NCBI GenBank assembly: GCA_017540175.1
Contig: JAFYBN010000036.1
Span: forward strand, 1-64,000
Source: Clostridia bacterium
Lineage (GTDB): Bacteria > Bacillota > Clostridia > Oscillospirales > CAG-272
Reading direction: 5' to 3'
DNA length: 64,000 nt
The first letter of the stretch is position 1. Every line of letters begins with the position of its first letter. The notes below the pieces were generated by a model, which ran no database searches, was not told where the DNA came from, and worked only from the letters and a program-made list of their open reading frames with translations. The translations under genes were made by a program, and so were the position numbers. Below are positions 1-10,158 of the stretch, in pieces.

Positions 1-80
1 CACGGGCGCGTTCAGCTTCAGCGTCATCGCTCAACAGCCTCGCGCACATGGGGGCGCTATAATCTGCTGAAACGCGAACA

Positions 81-158
81 AATTCAGCAGACAACCGCAA
101 ACTCCAATTCGCGAAGACGCACGTCGCCCTTAGCTGACAGCCAAACGCGACCTGTAAT
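81..158 (+). repeat. 78-bp imperfect direct repeat, copy A
   Basis: This block aligns without gaps to 362-439 with about a dozen mismatches (near 85 percent identity). Shared cores include GCAAACTCCAAT, CGAAGACG and CCAAACGCG. Neither copy lies in a credible coding frame. Confidence 0.7.
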
Positions 159-361
159 CAAACGCGCTCGTCTTCACGAAAGGTTTCAGCTTCAAGAAAT
201 CAGGCCGCGCTGAAGCGCGTCACTTTACAGCACAGCATCCTATTCTCGCGACAGCAAACTTAAAGATTCGTCGAACATAACCGCGGCTCCGCAGGATTCC
301 TCACCCGCGTTCGCTGAACTGGCAATAAAGCCGCATTTTGCGTCGCGCTGAAAAGGAAACA

Positions 362-439
362 GGTTCAGCAGACTATCGCAAACTCCAATCCGCGAAGACG
401 TACATCGACTTCTGCTGACAACCAAACGCGCCCTGTAAT
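362..439 (+). repeat. 78-bp imperfect direct repeat, copy B
   Basis: This is the second copy of the repeat at 81-158, in the same orientation. The 203 bp between the copies show no clear gene. Confidence 0.7.
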
Positions 440-800
440 TCGCGAATTTGGATCGCCGCGCCGACGCAGTCGCGCTCAAATTCGCGCTGGCGCGAATTGC
501 AACGTTTCAGCTGGCGATTCGAGAGCCGCAGTCGCTAAAAGTTGCTGCTGACGCCGTGCGCTTCGCAGTCGGAGCCGCTTTTGAGGATCAAGAACAATAG
601 ATTGGATGGCCAAGGTGACCCGCACGGGGCACCTTCGGCCTGAGATGGTGCCCTCCCCGCGCCGCCCGCGCAGGGCAATATAAATCCGTAATTCCCAAAC
701 ACGGAAGTTCGCGCTGCGCGCGAATTCCACGAGTTCGCTGTGCGAACTCGGGCGAAGCGTTTGTTCCTAAAATGCGCTCTTCGTTGCTCAAAGAAGCCCT

Positions 801-849
801 CTCCGTCACGCCTGCGGCGTGCCACCTCTCCCGGAGGGAGAGGCAAGGG
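801..849 (-). repeat. Double-hairpin dispersed element, copy 1
   Basis: Two adjacent perfect hairpins are visible: CACGCC/GGCGTG (807-821) and CCTCTCCC/GGGAGAGG (825-843). The same two-hairpin layout occurs in reverse orientation at 12084-12123 with different but still complementary arm sequences. That indicates a dispersed structured repeat rather than chance. Confidence 0.65.
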
Positions 850-935
850 GATAACATTCTCTTTGATACGTTTCAACAAAAATCCGCAGAGACAGCAAGC
901 CAAAAGAGGCCCGCACCGCGCAATCAAATACATAA

Positions 936-4031
<3,096 letters not shown>

Positions 4032-4325
4032 AAACCGCCTGCGGTGAGTGAAATTCCGCTTCGCGGGATAGAGGAACCACAATGAAGATACACAGGCTCT
4101 GCGTCTCCTGTCCTGCTTGAAAGCAGCACGAACGGCGAACTTTTCTTTCTGAAACCTCAACCTGAAGACTCTTCTCGACTCCTTTTGCTGTGACCGCGTT
4201 GATACAGCGCTGTGGATATCAGTCTGTTCCCAAAAGCGAAGAATTTGTTCCTGTTGCAATTATTCTTCATTTCTGCGTACTTTCCGCGATAATAATCTGA
4301 TATATTCTACATTAGCCTACATGCT
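4032..4325. other. Intergenic, no gene seen
   Basis: About 290 bp separate lacZ from the next gene. A short dyad follows the lacZ stop but has no T-run. AT content rises sharply from about 4260, where the AT-rich stretch TGATATATTC could act as a -10 region for the next genes, without a convincing -35. No coding sequence is seen. Confidence 0.5.
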
Positions 4326-4781
4326 TTGAGAAGAAAGAATCCAACAAAGGACGTTCTTGTGCATCGGAATATAAACAAAATTGCCCGAAGTGTATTCTTC
4401 GCGGTCACCGCTTTCTTTTACTTTATCTTTGGTTGTCCGATCCGTTTTTTGATCGGTGTGTCGTGCCCGGGGTGCGGTATGACGAGAGCTTTGGCTGCTG
4501 TGCTGCGACTGGACATGAAAACCGCGCTGCATTACCATCCCTTAATCGTGGTGGTACCGCTGTTTGCCATTCTGTTTTTCCTGTTCAGAAAAAGCCAGAA
4601 AAGGATGGTGGTATTGGCATACGTTTTGTGCGCGGGACTGCTCGCGGTTTATCTATGGCGCTTTTCTGCCGACGTTTCCCCGGACGTTGTGTACTTCCGT
4701 CCTGAAGAAGGCGTGATATTCAAAATTTTCAGAGGAATAAGGAGTTTTATCTATGGCTTCATCCAGAATGATTCCCTTTAA
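4326..4781 (+). CDS. DUF2752 family membrane protein
   Basis: This is a 151-aa protein with the DUF2752 hallmark CPGCGMTRA (residues 48-56), where the family has a Cys pair and Arg next to a membrane helix. About three hydrophobic segments follow: 20-45, a segment after the motif, and 95-112. The biochemical function of the family is unknown. The frame opens with TTG at 4326 without a good ribosome binding site. A GTG at 4359, preceded by AAAGGA, is an alternative start. The 3' end overlaps the next gene by 29 bp, so the two are probably translationally coupled. Base composition is clearly richer in A+T than the neighbours, which suggests a separate origin. Confidence 0.75.
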   Translation: MRRKNPTKDVLVHRNINKIARSVFFAVTAFFYFIFGCPIRFLIGVSCPGCGMTRALAAVLRLDMKTALHYHPLIVVVPLFAILFFLFRKSQKRMVVLAYVLCAGLLAVYLWRFSADVSPDVVYFRPEEGVIFKIFRGIRSFIYGFIQNDSL

Positions 4782-5280
4782 TGACGGTCAGGATCTCAAC
4801 CGTGTCATATCCATTGCTGTGCAGGATTTGCAAATGCAGGGTTACGACGTCAATTCGATTCGCATGGGAGCCACATCTGCAAAGATTACAGTCCGCAAAG
4901 ATCGCGACGGCGTCAAAAACATCCTTGGGTTAGGCATTGAGACCGCCGCAAATATTATTGTCGGAAATGGCGTTATGAACGTGAATTTCGTAGACGAATG
5001 GACCAACAAGATCGCGGCGCTTGCAGTTGGTTGGTTCCTCTGCCTTGTTCCTTTCATCACCGGCATCGTTGGCGCGGTGAATCAGTCCAAACTGGACGAT
5101 CTAATCACCACGGCTTTGACGATGGGCGTCAGCAGCGATCCCTATGCGGCAAACAGGAATCCTTATCAGCAGCGCAATTTCATGTATCAGCAGGACGGTT
5201 TCCAGCAGCCTCAGCAGACACAGTATCCGCAGCAGCCGCAGGTAAACCAGAACAACAATCAACAGAATTTCTACCAATAA
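4753..5280 (+). CDS. Hypothetical protein, membrane segment and Q/N-rich tail
   Basis: I do not recognise this 175-aa family. Residues 1-75 form a compact mixed domain. A hydrophobic hairpin follows at roughly 83-112 (ALAVGWFLCLVPFITGIVGA). The last 45 residues are almost only Gln, Asn, Pro and Tyr. A GGAG site precedes the ATG by about 9 bp. The 29-bp overlap with the DUF2752 gene indicates a two-gene unit. Codon use and A+T richness match that partner and differ from the rest of the window. A membrane-anchored protein with a disordered tail is an inference from composition only. Confidence 0.6.
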   Translation: MASSRMIPFNDGQDLNRVISIAVQDLQMQGYDVNSIRMGATSAKITVRKDRDGVKNILGLGIETAANIIVGNGVMNVNFVDEWTNKIAALAVGWFLCLVPFITGIVGAVNQSKLDDLITTALTMGVSSDPYAANRNPYQQRNFMYQQDGFQQPQQTQYPQQPQVNQNNNQQNFYQ

Positions 5281-5441
5281 TGCATGCTTCCCGATCCCAT
5301 CAGATTTTTTCAACATTCTGTCACGACCTGAACGGGCGGATAGAAGCCACATGTAAGAGGAAACAAAGTCTTTGCGTATGACATCATGATGATCAATGCC
5401 GTAGATTTCTGACGAAACGTACCTCTTGCTGCTCTCGATTT

Positions 5442-5505
5442 TCAAAACACAGCCCCGCCGCGGTTTCCGGTAAAGTCCGAAAACTGCGGCGGGGTCGCTG
5501 TTTGA
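5442..5505. terminator. Bidirectional hairpin terminator between convergent genes
   Basis: A long dyad (left arm near 5446-5466, right arm near 5480-5503, core CCCCGCCGC/GCGGCGGGG) is flanked by TTTTC and GAAAG tracts. It lies between the plus-strand gene ending at 5280 and the minus-strand gene ending at 5523. The T-runs are short, so termination efficiency is uncertain. Confidence 0.6.
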
Positions 5506-5522
5506 AAGAGTTTCGCGGTCGG

Positions 5523-5681
5523 TCAGAATTTCCGGACGGCGGCTCCGGCGGCTTTTACGGCCGCAAAGAGCGGGAAGAGAACCAGCGCGGCGACACCGGT
5601 CCAGAGAACGCTTTTCCCCGTTTTCGAAAAGCGCCTTTCCGCACAGCGGGGATTTTCAAGCGCCGCGGCAGACGTTTTCAT
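5523..5681 (-). CDS. Small membrane protein, 52 aa, coupled to SGNH hydrolase
   Basis: The start ATG overlaps the TGA stop of the SGNH hydrolase gene by 4 bp (ATGA), the usual arrangement for translational coupling. The 52-aa product has a charged N-terminus (about 25 residues, several Arg and Lys), then one hydrophobic helix (LWTGVAALVLFPLFAAV), then a short basic tail. The layout suggests a single-pass membrane protein. No family is recognised. The frame ends cleanly before the terminator hairpin at 5442-5505. A chance frame is possible, but the overlap and the membrane helix favour a real gene. Confidence 0.55.
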   Translation of the reverse strand: MKTSAAALENPRCAERRFSKTGKSVLWTGVAALVLFPLFAAVKAAGAAVRKF

Positions 5682-6397
5682 CCGACGGCCTCCGTGATCA
5701 GCCGGTCGATCAGCCGGTGTCCGTCGGGCGTGGGATGGATGCCGTCGTCGGAAAGCAGCTCAGGGATGCGGCTGAGGAACGGCGTCCTGAGGTCGATGAC
5801 CGGGCAGCCGCAGCGCGCAGCGACGCGTTCCGCCGTTCTGCTGTAGTCCTCCTGCCGCCGGAACAGACGGCTCGGGTCGCCGAGCCATTTCAGGATGTTG
5901 GAGCGGGAAAGCCCGCGGGAGATCCAGTCCATGTAGCGCGTCTCGTCGAGCGGAACGAGGGAACAGAGGAAGACGCGCGCGCCCGTGCGCTTCGCGTAAT
6001 CGACGCATTCCCCGTACCGGGCGGCGTAACGGTCCTGCGGTGTGTTCGGCAGAAACGCGCCGGAGGGATTTTCCGAAATGTCCTTCCAGCGGTAGTCGGC
6101 GTCGTTCCCGCCGTACTCGAAGATCACAACGTCTCCGCCGTCGGGCTGTTTATCCGCACTTTCCGCTTTGTCCGTGCCCTCCTGAAGTTCGGTCGCGGGC
6201 ACGCATGCGGGCTCGAGCCGCTGCTTCACGAGCCGCTCCCCGGTGGTGATCGTCGCGCCCATGATCGAGCAGTTCACGACCTCCGCGTCCTCCCGCAGAA
6301 GGGAAAACCGGTCGGCGAAGAGCTTGTGCCTGCCCGTCTCGGATGAAAAATAAACGCCTCTCAGGATCGAGTCACCGAAAATAAATATCCGCTTCAT
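5678..6397 (-). CDS. SGNH/GDSL-family hydrolase
   Basis: The 239-aa product has the blocks of the SGNH esterase/lipase family: FGDSILRG with the Ser nucleophile at residue 10, EYGGNDADY with the block III Asn, and DDGIHPTPDGH near the C-terminus carrying the Asp-His pair. It has no signal peptide, so a cytoplasmic carbohydrate or acyl esterase is likely; the substrate is not evident. The start at 6397 is chosen for its GGGAGG site 7 bp upstream; the open frame extends to 6577 but that part lacks family features. It is followed by the coupled 52-aa membrane protein. Confidence 0.85.
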   Translation of the reverse strand: MKRIFIFGDSILRGVYFSSETGRHKLFADRFSLLREDAEVVNCSIMGATITTGERLVKQRLEPACVPATELQEGTDKAESADKQPDGGDVVIFEYGGNDADYRWKDISENPSGAFLPNTPQDRYAARYGECVDYAKRTGARVFLCSLVPLDETRYMDWISRGLSRSNILKWLGDPSRLFRRQEDYSRTAERVAARCGCPVIDLRTPFLSRIPELLSDDGIHPTPDGHRLIDRLITEAVG

Positions 6398-6734
6398 CAA
6401 AAAACCTCCCTTGTCCTCTTGCACTTTCGGCCGCTTTGTGTTATCATAATACAACTGCACGCCGGCAGATCCCGGCGCAGGACGGTCGGCGGTTCGCCGG
6501 ACTCCCCGCCGGCTGCCGGACAGGCTCCCGTCCTTTCGATGGCAGGATAGCATGTTCCCCGCCCGATTGCCACCCACGGGACGGATACTCCCCTCTACGG
6601 AGGGGAAATCTGCACGCGGGAGAGCTATTTTCGGTAGAATCTCCCCCGGATAGAGCGGATTTGCACGGTTCTACTCCCGGTAGAGCGCGTTTTCGCGCCC
6701 CGGAACCACAAAAACGACGAAAAGGAGGACGCAT
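6398..6734. other. Divergent intergenic region
   Basis: About 340 bp lie between the SGNH hydrolase (minus) and the XRE regulator (plus). An AT-rich patch at 6435-6455 (TATCATAAT on plus, TATTATGAT on minus) is the only promoter-like spot, and it could serve either direction. Several short GGTAGA-type repeats occur at 6630-6700. I see no gene. Confidence 0.45.
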
Positions 6735-7352
6735 ATGGCGCGCGAAAACCTGCAGCAGATCATTGCGCGGAACATCACCCTTCTGCGCCGCGCGAACGGA
6801 ATGACCCAGGCGGGCCTTGCCGAAAAGCTCGGCTATTCCGACAAAAGCGTTTCGAAATGGGAACGCGCGGACGGCATTCCCGACGTCCTCTGCCTGAAAG
6901 CCATGGCTGACCTTTTCGGCGTGACGGTGGATTACATGCTCCAGGCGGAGCATACGGAAGACCCCGCCGCCGTCGGCGCGCTTGGGGACGCGCCCCGGTC
7001 ATCGCCGGAATACGCCGTCAGCCGCCGGCACGTCGTTCTGCTTACCGTCGCCGGGGTGTGGCTGCTCGCGGCGCTCGTCTTCCTCATCGTCAAAATCAGC
7101 GGAGCCGTGTTCGTGCTTCCCTTTGTCGCCGCCCTGCCGATCTCGGCGCTTTTGCTCGTCATATTCAATTCCATCTGGGGCAGGCGCGCGTGGCAGTTCC
7201 CCGTCGTGAGCTTTTTCGTGTGGACCGTGTTTTTCCTTTTGTGCTGGCTGCTCAGACCGGACGCGTGGCTGCTCATGCTCGTGTGCGTTCCGGCGACCCT
7301 TGTGGTCTGGCTCGCCTGCCGGGTCCGGAAAAAAACAGACCCGGAGGCTTGA
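6735..7352 (+). CDS. XRE-family regulator with membrane domain
   Basis: The N-terminal 70 residues form a Cro/CI-type helix-turn-helix (MTQAGLAEKLGYSDKSVSKW is the recognition region). The C-terminal half has four to five hydrophobic helices (about residues 100-195). Membrane-tethered XRE regulators of this layout are common in Clostridia. They often act on adjacent genes, but the target here is unknown. The ATG has a GGAGG site 8-9 bp upstream. The stop codon overlaps the -35 box of the thiT promoter, so the downstream gene is transcribed separately. Confidence 0.85.
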   Translation: MARENLQQIIARNITLLRRANGMTQAGLAEKLGYSDKSVSKWERADGIPDVLCLKAMADLFGVTVDYMLQAEHTEDPAAVGALGDAPRSSPEYAVSRRHVVLLTVAGVWLLAALVFLIVKISGAVFVLPFVAALPISALLLVIFNSIWGRRAWQFPVVSFFVWTVFFLLCWLLRPDAWLLMLVCVPATLVVWLACRVRKKTDPEA

Positions 7353-7377
7353 CAGCCGCGGGCGGATGTGCTATAAT
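7349..7377 (+). promoter_or_regulatory. Sigma-A promoter for the TPP riboswitch/thiT unit
   Basis: A perfect TTGACA (7349-7354), a 17-bp spacer and a perfect TATAAT (7372-7377) are present. The -35 box overlaps the TGA stop of the XRE gene. Transcription would begin near 7384, just before the TPP aptamer. Confidence 0.92.
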
Positions 7378-7389
7378 GTCTCCGAACAA

Positions 7390-7492
7390 ACGCAGGGGTG
7401 CTGACGGCTGAGACGACCGACGGGACGCGGATGATCCGCGCCACGGAGGTCGAACCCTTCACCTGATCCGGGTAATACCGGCGTAGGGAGCT
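7390..7492 (+). ncRNA. TPP riboswitch (THI element)
   Basis: The element has the conserved GGGGTGC, CTGAGA (7408-7413), ACCCTT and ACCTGATCCGGGTAATACCG blocks and ends with GCGTAGGGA. These are the two sensor arms of the thiamine pyrophosphate aptamer. It lies between a strong promoter and a terminator hairpin upstream of thiT, so it is expected to switch off transcription when TPP is abundant. Confidence 0.95.
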
Positions 7493-7508
7493 ATAAAACA
7501 GCTTGAAT

Positions 7509-7539
7509 GACCGCGGACTTTGTTTGCCGCGGTCTTTTT
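7509..7539 (+). terminator. Riboswitch-controlled intrinsic terminator
   Basis: An 8-bp perfect stem GACCGCGG/CCGCGGTC (7509-7516, 7527-7534) is followed by a TCTTTTT run. It sits 16 bp after the TPP aptamer and 40 bp before the thiT start, the normal position for the expression platform. Its presence also argues against the upstream in-frame start at 7503. Confidence 0.85.
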
Positions 7540-7580
7540 GCGGGCGTTCGCAAATCAAATCCGGAAGGAAGGTACTCACA

Positions 7581-8207
7581 ATGAACGAAAAAAACAAAAA
7601 GGCGGCGGGGCGCGGCAGCGTCCGCGCGCTCGTCGAATGCGCGCTGATGGTCGCGCTGGCGATCGTTTTGGATTTCATTCCGATGCCGAAATGGCCGAAC
7701 GGAGGCTCCGTTTCCATCGCGGCGGTTCCGATCATTTTCATCTCCTACCGGCACGGGATTTTCTGGGGTTTGGGCTCCGGCGTCGTTTATTCCGCCGTGC
7801 AGATGATCATGGGCTTCTATCCTCCGCCGGCCGGGACCTTCCTCGGCTATGTGGGCGTGGTGCTGCTGGACTATGTGCTGGCATTCTCCGCGTTCGGTCT
7901 TGCCGATCTCTTCGCAAAGCCGTTCAGGAAGAATAAGCTTGCGGGCTACGGCGTCGGTGCGGTCGCCGTGAACGTGATCCGGTTCTTGTGCAGCTTCCTG
8001 TCCGGCATCATCATCTGGTCCTCCTATACGCCCGAGGGCATGGAGCCGTGGTGGTACTCCCTGACGTACAACGGCGGGTACATGCTTCCGAACGCGATCC
8101 TGTGCGCCGTTGTGATCGTGGTTTTGTGCATATTTGTGAATCCGAAAACGCTGAGACCGACGAAACTGAAGAATTCATCCGCCGAGAGTCCCTCGGACGG
8201 CAGATGA
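7581..8207 (+). CDS. thiT: Thiamine transporter S component, ECF type (ThiT)
   Basis: The 208-aa protein has six hydrophobic segments. It matches ThiT, the substrate-binding S subunit of the energy-coupling-factor transporter, including the aromatic-rich C-terminal region WWYSLTYNGGYMLPNA that contributes to thiamine binding in the family. It needs the shared EcfAA'T module, which is not in this window. The ATG at 7581 follows GGAAGG by about 9 bp; an earlier in-frame start at 7503 would run through the terminator. The TPP riboswitch directly upstream supports the assignment. Confidence 0.93.
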   Translation: MNEKNKKAAGRGSVRALVECALMVALAIVLDFIPMPKWPNGGSVSIAAVPIIFISYRHGIFWGLGSGVVYSAVQMIMGFYPPPAGTFLGYVGVVLLDYVLAFSAFGLADLFAKPFRKNKLAGYGVGAVAVNVIRFLCSFLSGIIIWSSYTPEGMEPWWYSLTYNGGYMLPNAILCAVVIVVLCIFVNPKTLRPTKLKNSSAESPSDGR

Positions 8208-8224
8208 GCGGATCGCGCAAGTCA

Positions 8225-8262
8225 AAAAGCCGGAAAGGTTTTCAACCTCTCCGGCCTTTTTT
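8225..8262 (+). terminator. Intrinsic terminator of thiT
   Basis: A GCCGGA(AAGGTT)/(AACCT)CTCCGGC stem begins at 8229 and is followed by a CTTTTTT run ending at 8262. It lies 17 bp after the thiT stop. Confidence 0.85.
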
Positions 8263-8274
8263 CATATCGGCTTG

Positions 8275-8330
8275 AAAGCTTTTTGCCAGGCTTTTTCCCG
8301 AAAAAGCCGCGTACCCCGCATACCCCCGCG
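8275..8330 (-). repeat. Dispersed 3'-end hairpin element, copy 1
   Basis: Read on the minus strand, the stop codon of the ABC gene (8332) is followed by GGGGTACGCGGCTTTTTC, a short loop, GAAAAAGCCTGGCA. Related copies lie at 19309-19353 and 32966-33026. Each starts within a few bases of the stop codon of a minus-strand gene. Arm sequences differ yet remain complementary. Confidence 0.7.
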
Positions 8331-8331
8331 T

Positions 8332-10158
8332 TCAGTTCACAAACTGCGCGCTGTGGAGGTTATAGTAAAACCCTTTCAGCTCCATGAGCTCGTCGTGGCT
8401 GCCCTGTTCGATGACCCTGCCGTCCTTCAGCACAAAGATGATATCCGCCGAGCGCACGGTGGACAGGCGGTGGGCGATGACGAACGAGGTTCGCTCCCGC
8501 ATCAGCTCGTTCATGGCGGACTGGATGCGCATTTCGGTCATGCTGTCCACGTTGGAGGTCGCCTCGTCGAGGATGAGCACGGGCGCGTCCGAGATCATGG
8601 CGCGCGCGATGGTGAGCAGCTGCTTCTGACCCTTCGAGATGTTCACGCCCTCGTCCGTGAGAACGGTGTCGTACCCGTCGGGCAGCCCGCGGATGAAGGG
8701 ATTGATCCCGGCGGCGCGCGCCGCCTTCTCGATCTCTTCCCGCGAGACCTCGCGCGGGGAGCCGTAGGCGATGTTGTCCGCGATGGTGCCGCTGAAGAGC
8801 CAGGTGTCCTGAAGCACCATCGTATAGCTGCGGCGCACGGAGGAGCGGTTCGCCTCGGCGATGTTTTTCCCTTCGAGCGTGATCTCACCCGAATCGGGAT
8901 CGTAGAAGCGCATGAGCAGATTGATGATCGTGGTCTTGCCCGCCCCGGTCGGACCGACGATGGCGGCGGTCATGCCGGGCTTCACGCGGATCGTGAGATC
9001 GTGCAAAATCTCCCGTTCCTTCGTATAGCCGAAATTCACGTGATCCGTCTCCACGCGGCCGCGCACGGGGATTTCGTTCTCTCCCTCCCCGTAGACGCAG
9101 GCGTCCGGCACGTCCGGACTTTCTTCTTCCTCGTCCAGCAGGCGGAAGACGCGTTCGGCGGCGGCCGCCGCGGACTGCAGCTCGTTGATGATGTTCGCGG
9201 ATTCGTTGATCGGCCCGCTGAACTTGCGCGAATAAAGCACGAACGAGGACACGTCGCCGAGGGAAATGCCCTTCGCGAGATAGAGCAGGGAACCGAAGAC
9301 GGAGACGAGCGCGAGGGAAATATTGTTGATGAAATTCACGGTCGGCCCGACCATCGTCCCGTAGTAGTCCGCCTTGAAGTACGCGTCGGCGGCGATCTTG
9401 TTCCTCCCGGCGAAGCGGGAGATCATGACGGGCTCTTCGCTGTACGCGCGGACGGTCTTTTGCCCGCTGAGGCATTCCTCCGCGTAGCCGTTCAGCTCGC
9501 CGAGCTTGCCGGAGCGCGCGCGGAACAGAGGCCGGAAGGTATTCGCCATTTTCGTCGTCGTCAGGATGGCGAGGGGGACGGTCACCGCGAACACAAGGCA
9601 GAGCCGGGGCGAGATCGAAATCATCATCGCGAGCGAGCCGACGACGGTCACGACCGACGACGCGATCTGCACGAGGTCCGTCGACAGGGTCGCGTTGATG
9701 GTGTCGATGTCGTAGGAGATGCGGGAAATGATGTCGCCCGTCTGGTTCACGTCGAAATAGCTGACCTTCATTTTCATCAGCTTCGCGAAAATGTCCTCCC
9801 GCATGCTCTTCACGATGCCGCGGGAGAGGTTGATCATGACGTACTGCAGCACGTACGCCATGAGGGACGAAACGAGATAGGCGCCGATCATCAAAAGACA
9901 GCAGCGCACGACCCGGTCGAAATCCGCCTCTCCCGGTCCGACGCCGATCGCGTCGATGGCCTGTCCGCTGAGCTTCGGCCCCACGAGGGAGAGCAGATTC
10001 GAGCTGACGGACAGCGCGAGGGCGAGCAGATAGCCGAAACGGAAGCGGAACATGTATTTTCCGAGACGGAGCAGCACCTTCAGCCGTTTCTTTGGCATGT
10101 TGCCGACGACGGTGTCCTCCGGTCTCGTCGCTTTGGGACCCCTATTCAAACAGAGCAC
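8332..10158 (-). CDS. ABC exporter half-transporter, canonical catalytic Glu subunit
   Basis: This 608-aa protein joins a six-helix exporter membrane domain (about residues 35-340) to an ATPase domain with Walker A GPTGAGKTT, Walker B VLILDEATSNVD and H-loop IAHRLS. The signature motif is ISKGQKQ rather than LSGGQ. It overlaps the upstream exporter gene by 17 bp and begins with GTG at 10158; an internal ATG 20 codons later is an alternative start. The partner has a degenerate Walker B and H-loop but a good LSGGQ. The pair therefore forms a heterodimeric exporter with one active site, like BmrCD or TM287/288. Substrates of such pumps are drugs, lipids or peptides; this one is unknown. Confidence 0.9.
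   Translation of the reverse strand: MLCLNRGPKATRPEDTVVGNMPKKRLKVLLRLGKYMFRFRFGYLLALALSVSSNLLSLVGPKLSGQAIDAIGVGPGEADFDRVVRCCLLMIGAYLVSSLMAYVLQYVMINLSRGIVKSMREDIFAKLMKMKVSYFDVNQTGDIISRISYDIDTINATLSTDLVQIASSVVTVVGSLAMMISISPRLCLVFAVTVPLAILTTTKMANTFRPLFRARSGKLGELNGYAEECLSGQKTVRAYSEEPVMISRFAGRNKIAADAYFKADYYGTMVGPTVNFINNISLALVSVFGSLLYLAKGISLGDVSSFVLYSRKFSGPINESANIINELQSAAAAAERVFRLLDEEEESPDVPDACVYGEGENEIPVRGRVETDHVNFGYTKEREILHDLTIRVKPGMTAAIVGPTGAGKTTIINLLMRFYDPDSGEITLEGKNIAEANRSSVRRSYTMVLQDTWLFSGTIADNIAYGSPREVSREEIEKAARAAGINPFIRGLPDGYDTVLTDEGVNISKGQKQLLTIARAMISDAPVLILDEATSNVDSMTEMRIQSAMNELMRERTSFVIAHRLSTVRSADIIFVLKDGRVIEQGSHDELMELKGFYYNLHSAQFVN

Noticed and set aside
7021-7209. Small plus-strand frames inside the XRE regulator
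   Set aside because: They are out of frame within a clear membrane-domain gene and lack start signals.
7503-7580. N-terminal extension of ThiT from 7503
   Set aside because: It would be encoded by the riboswitch terminator hairpin, and the ATG at 7581 has its own ribosome binding site.
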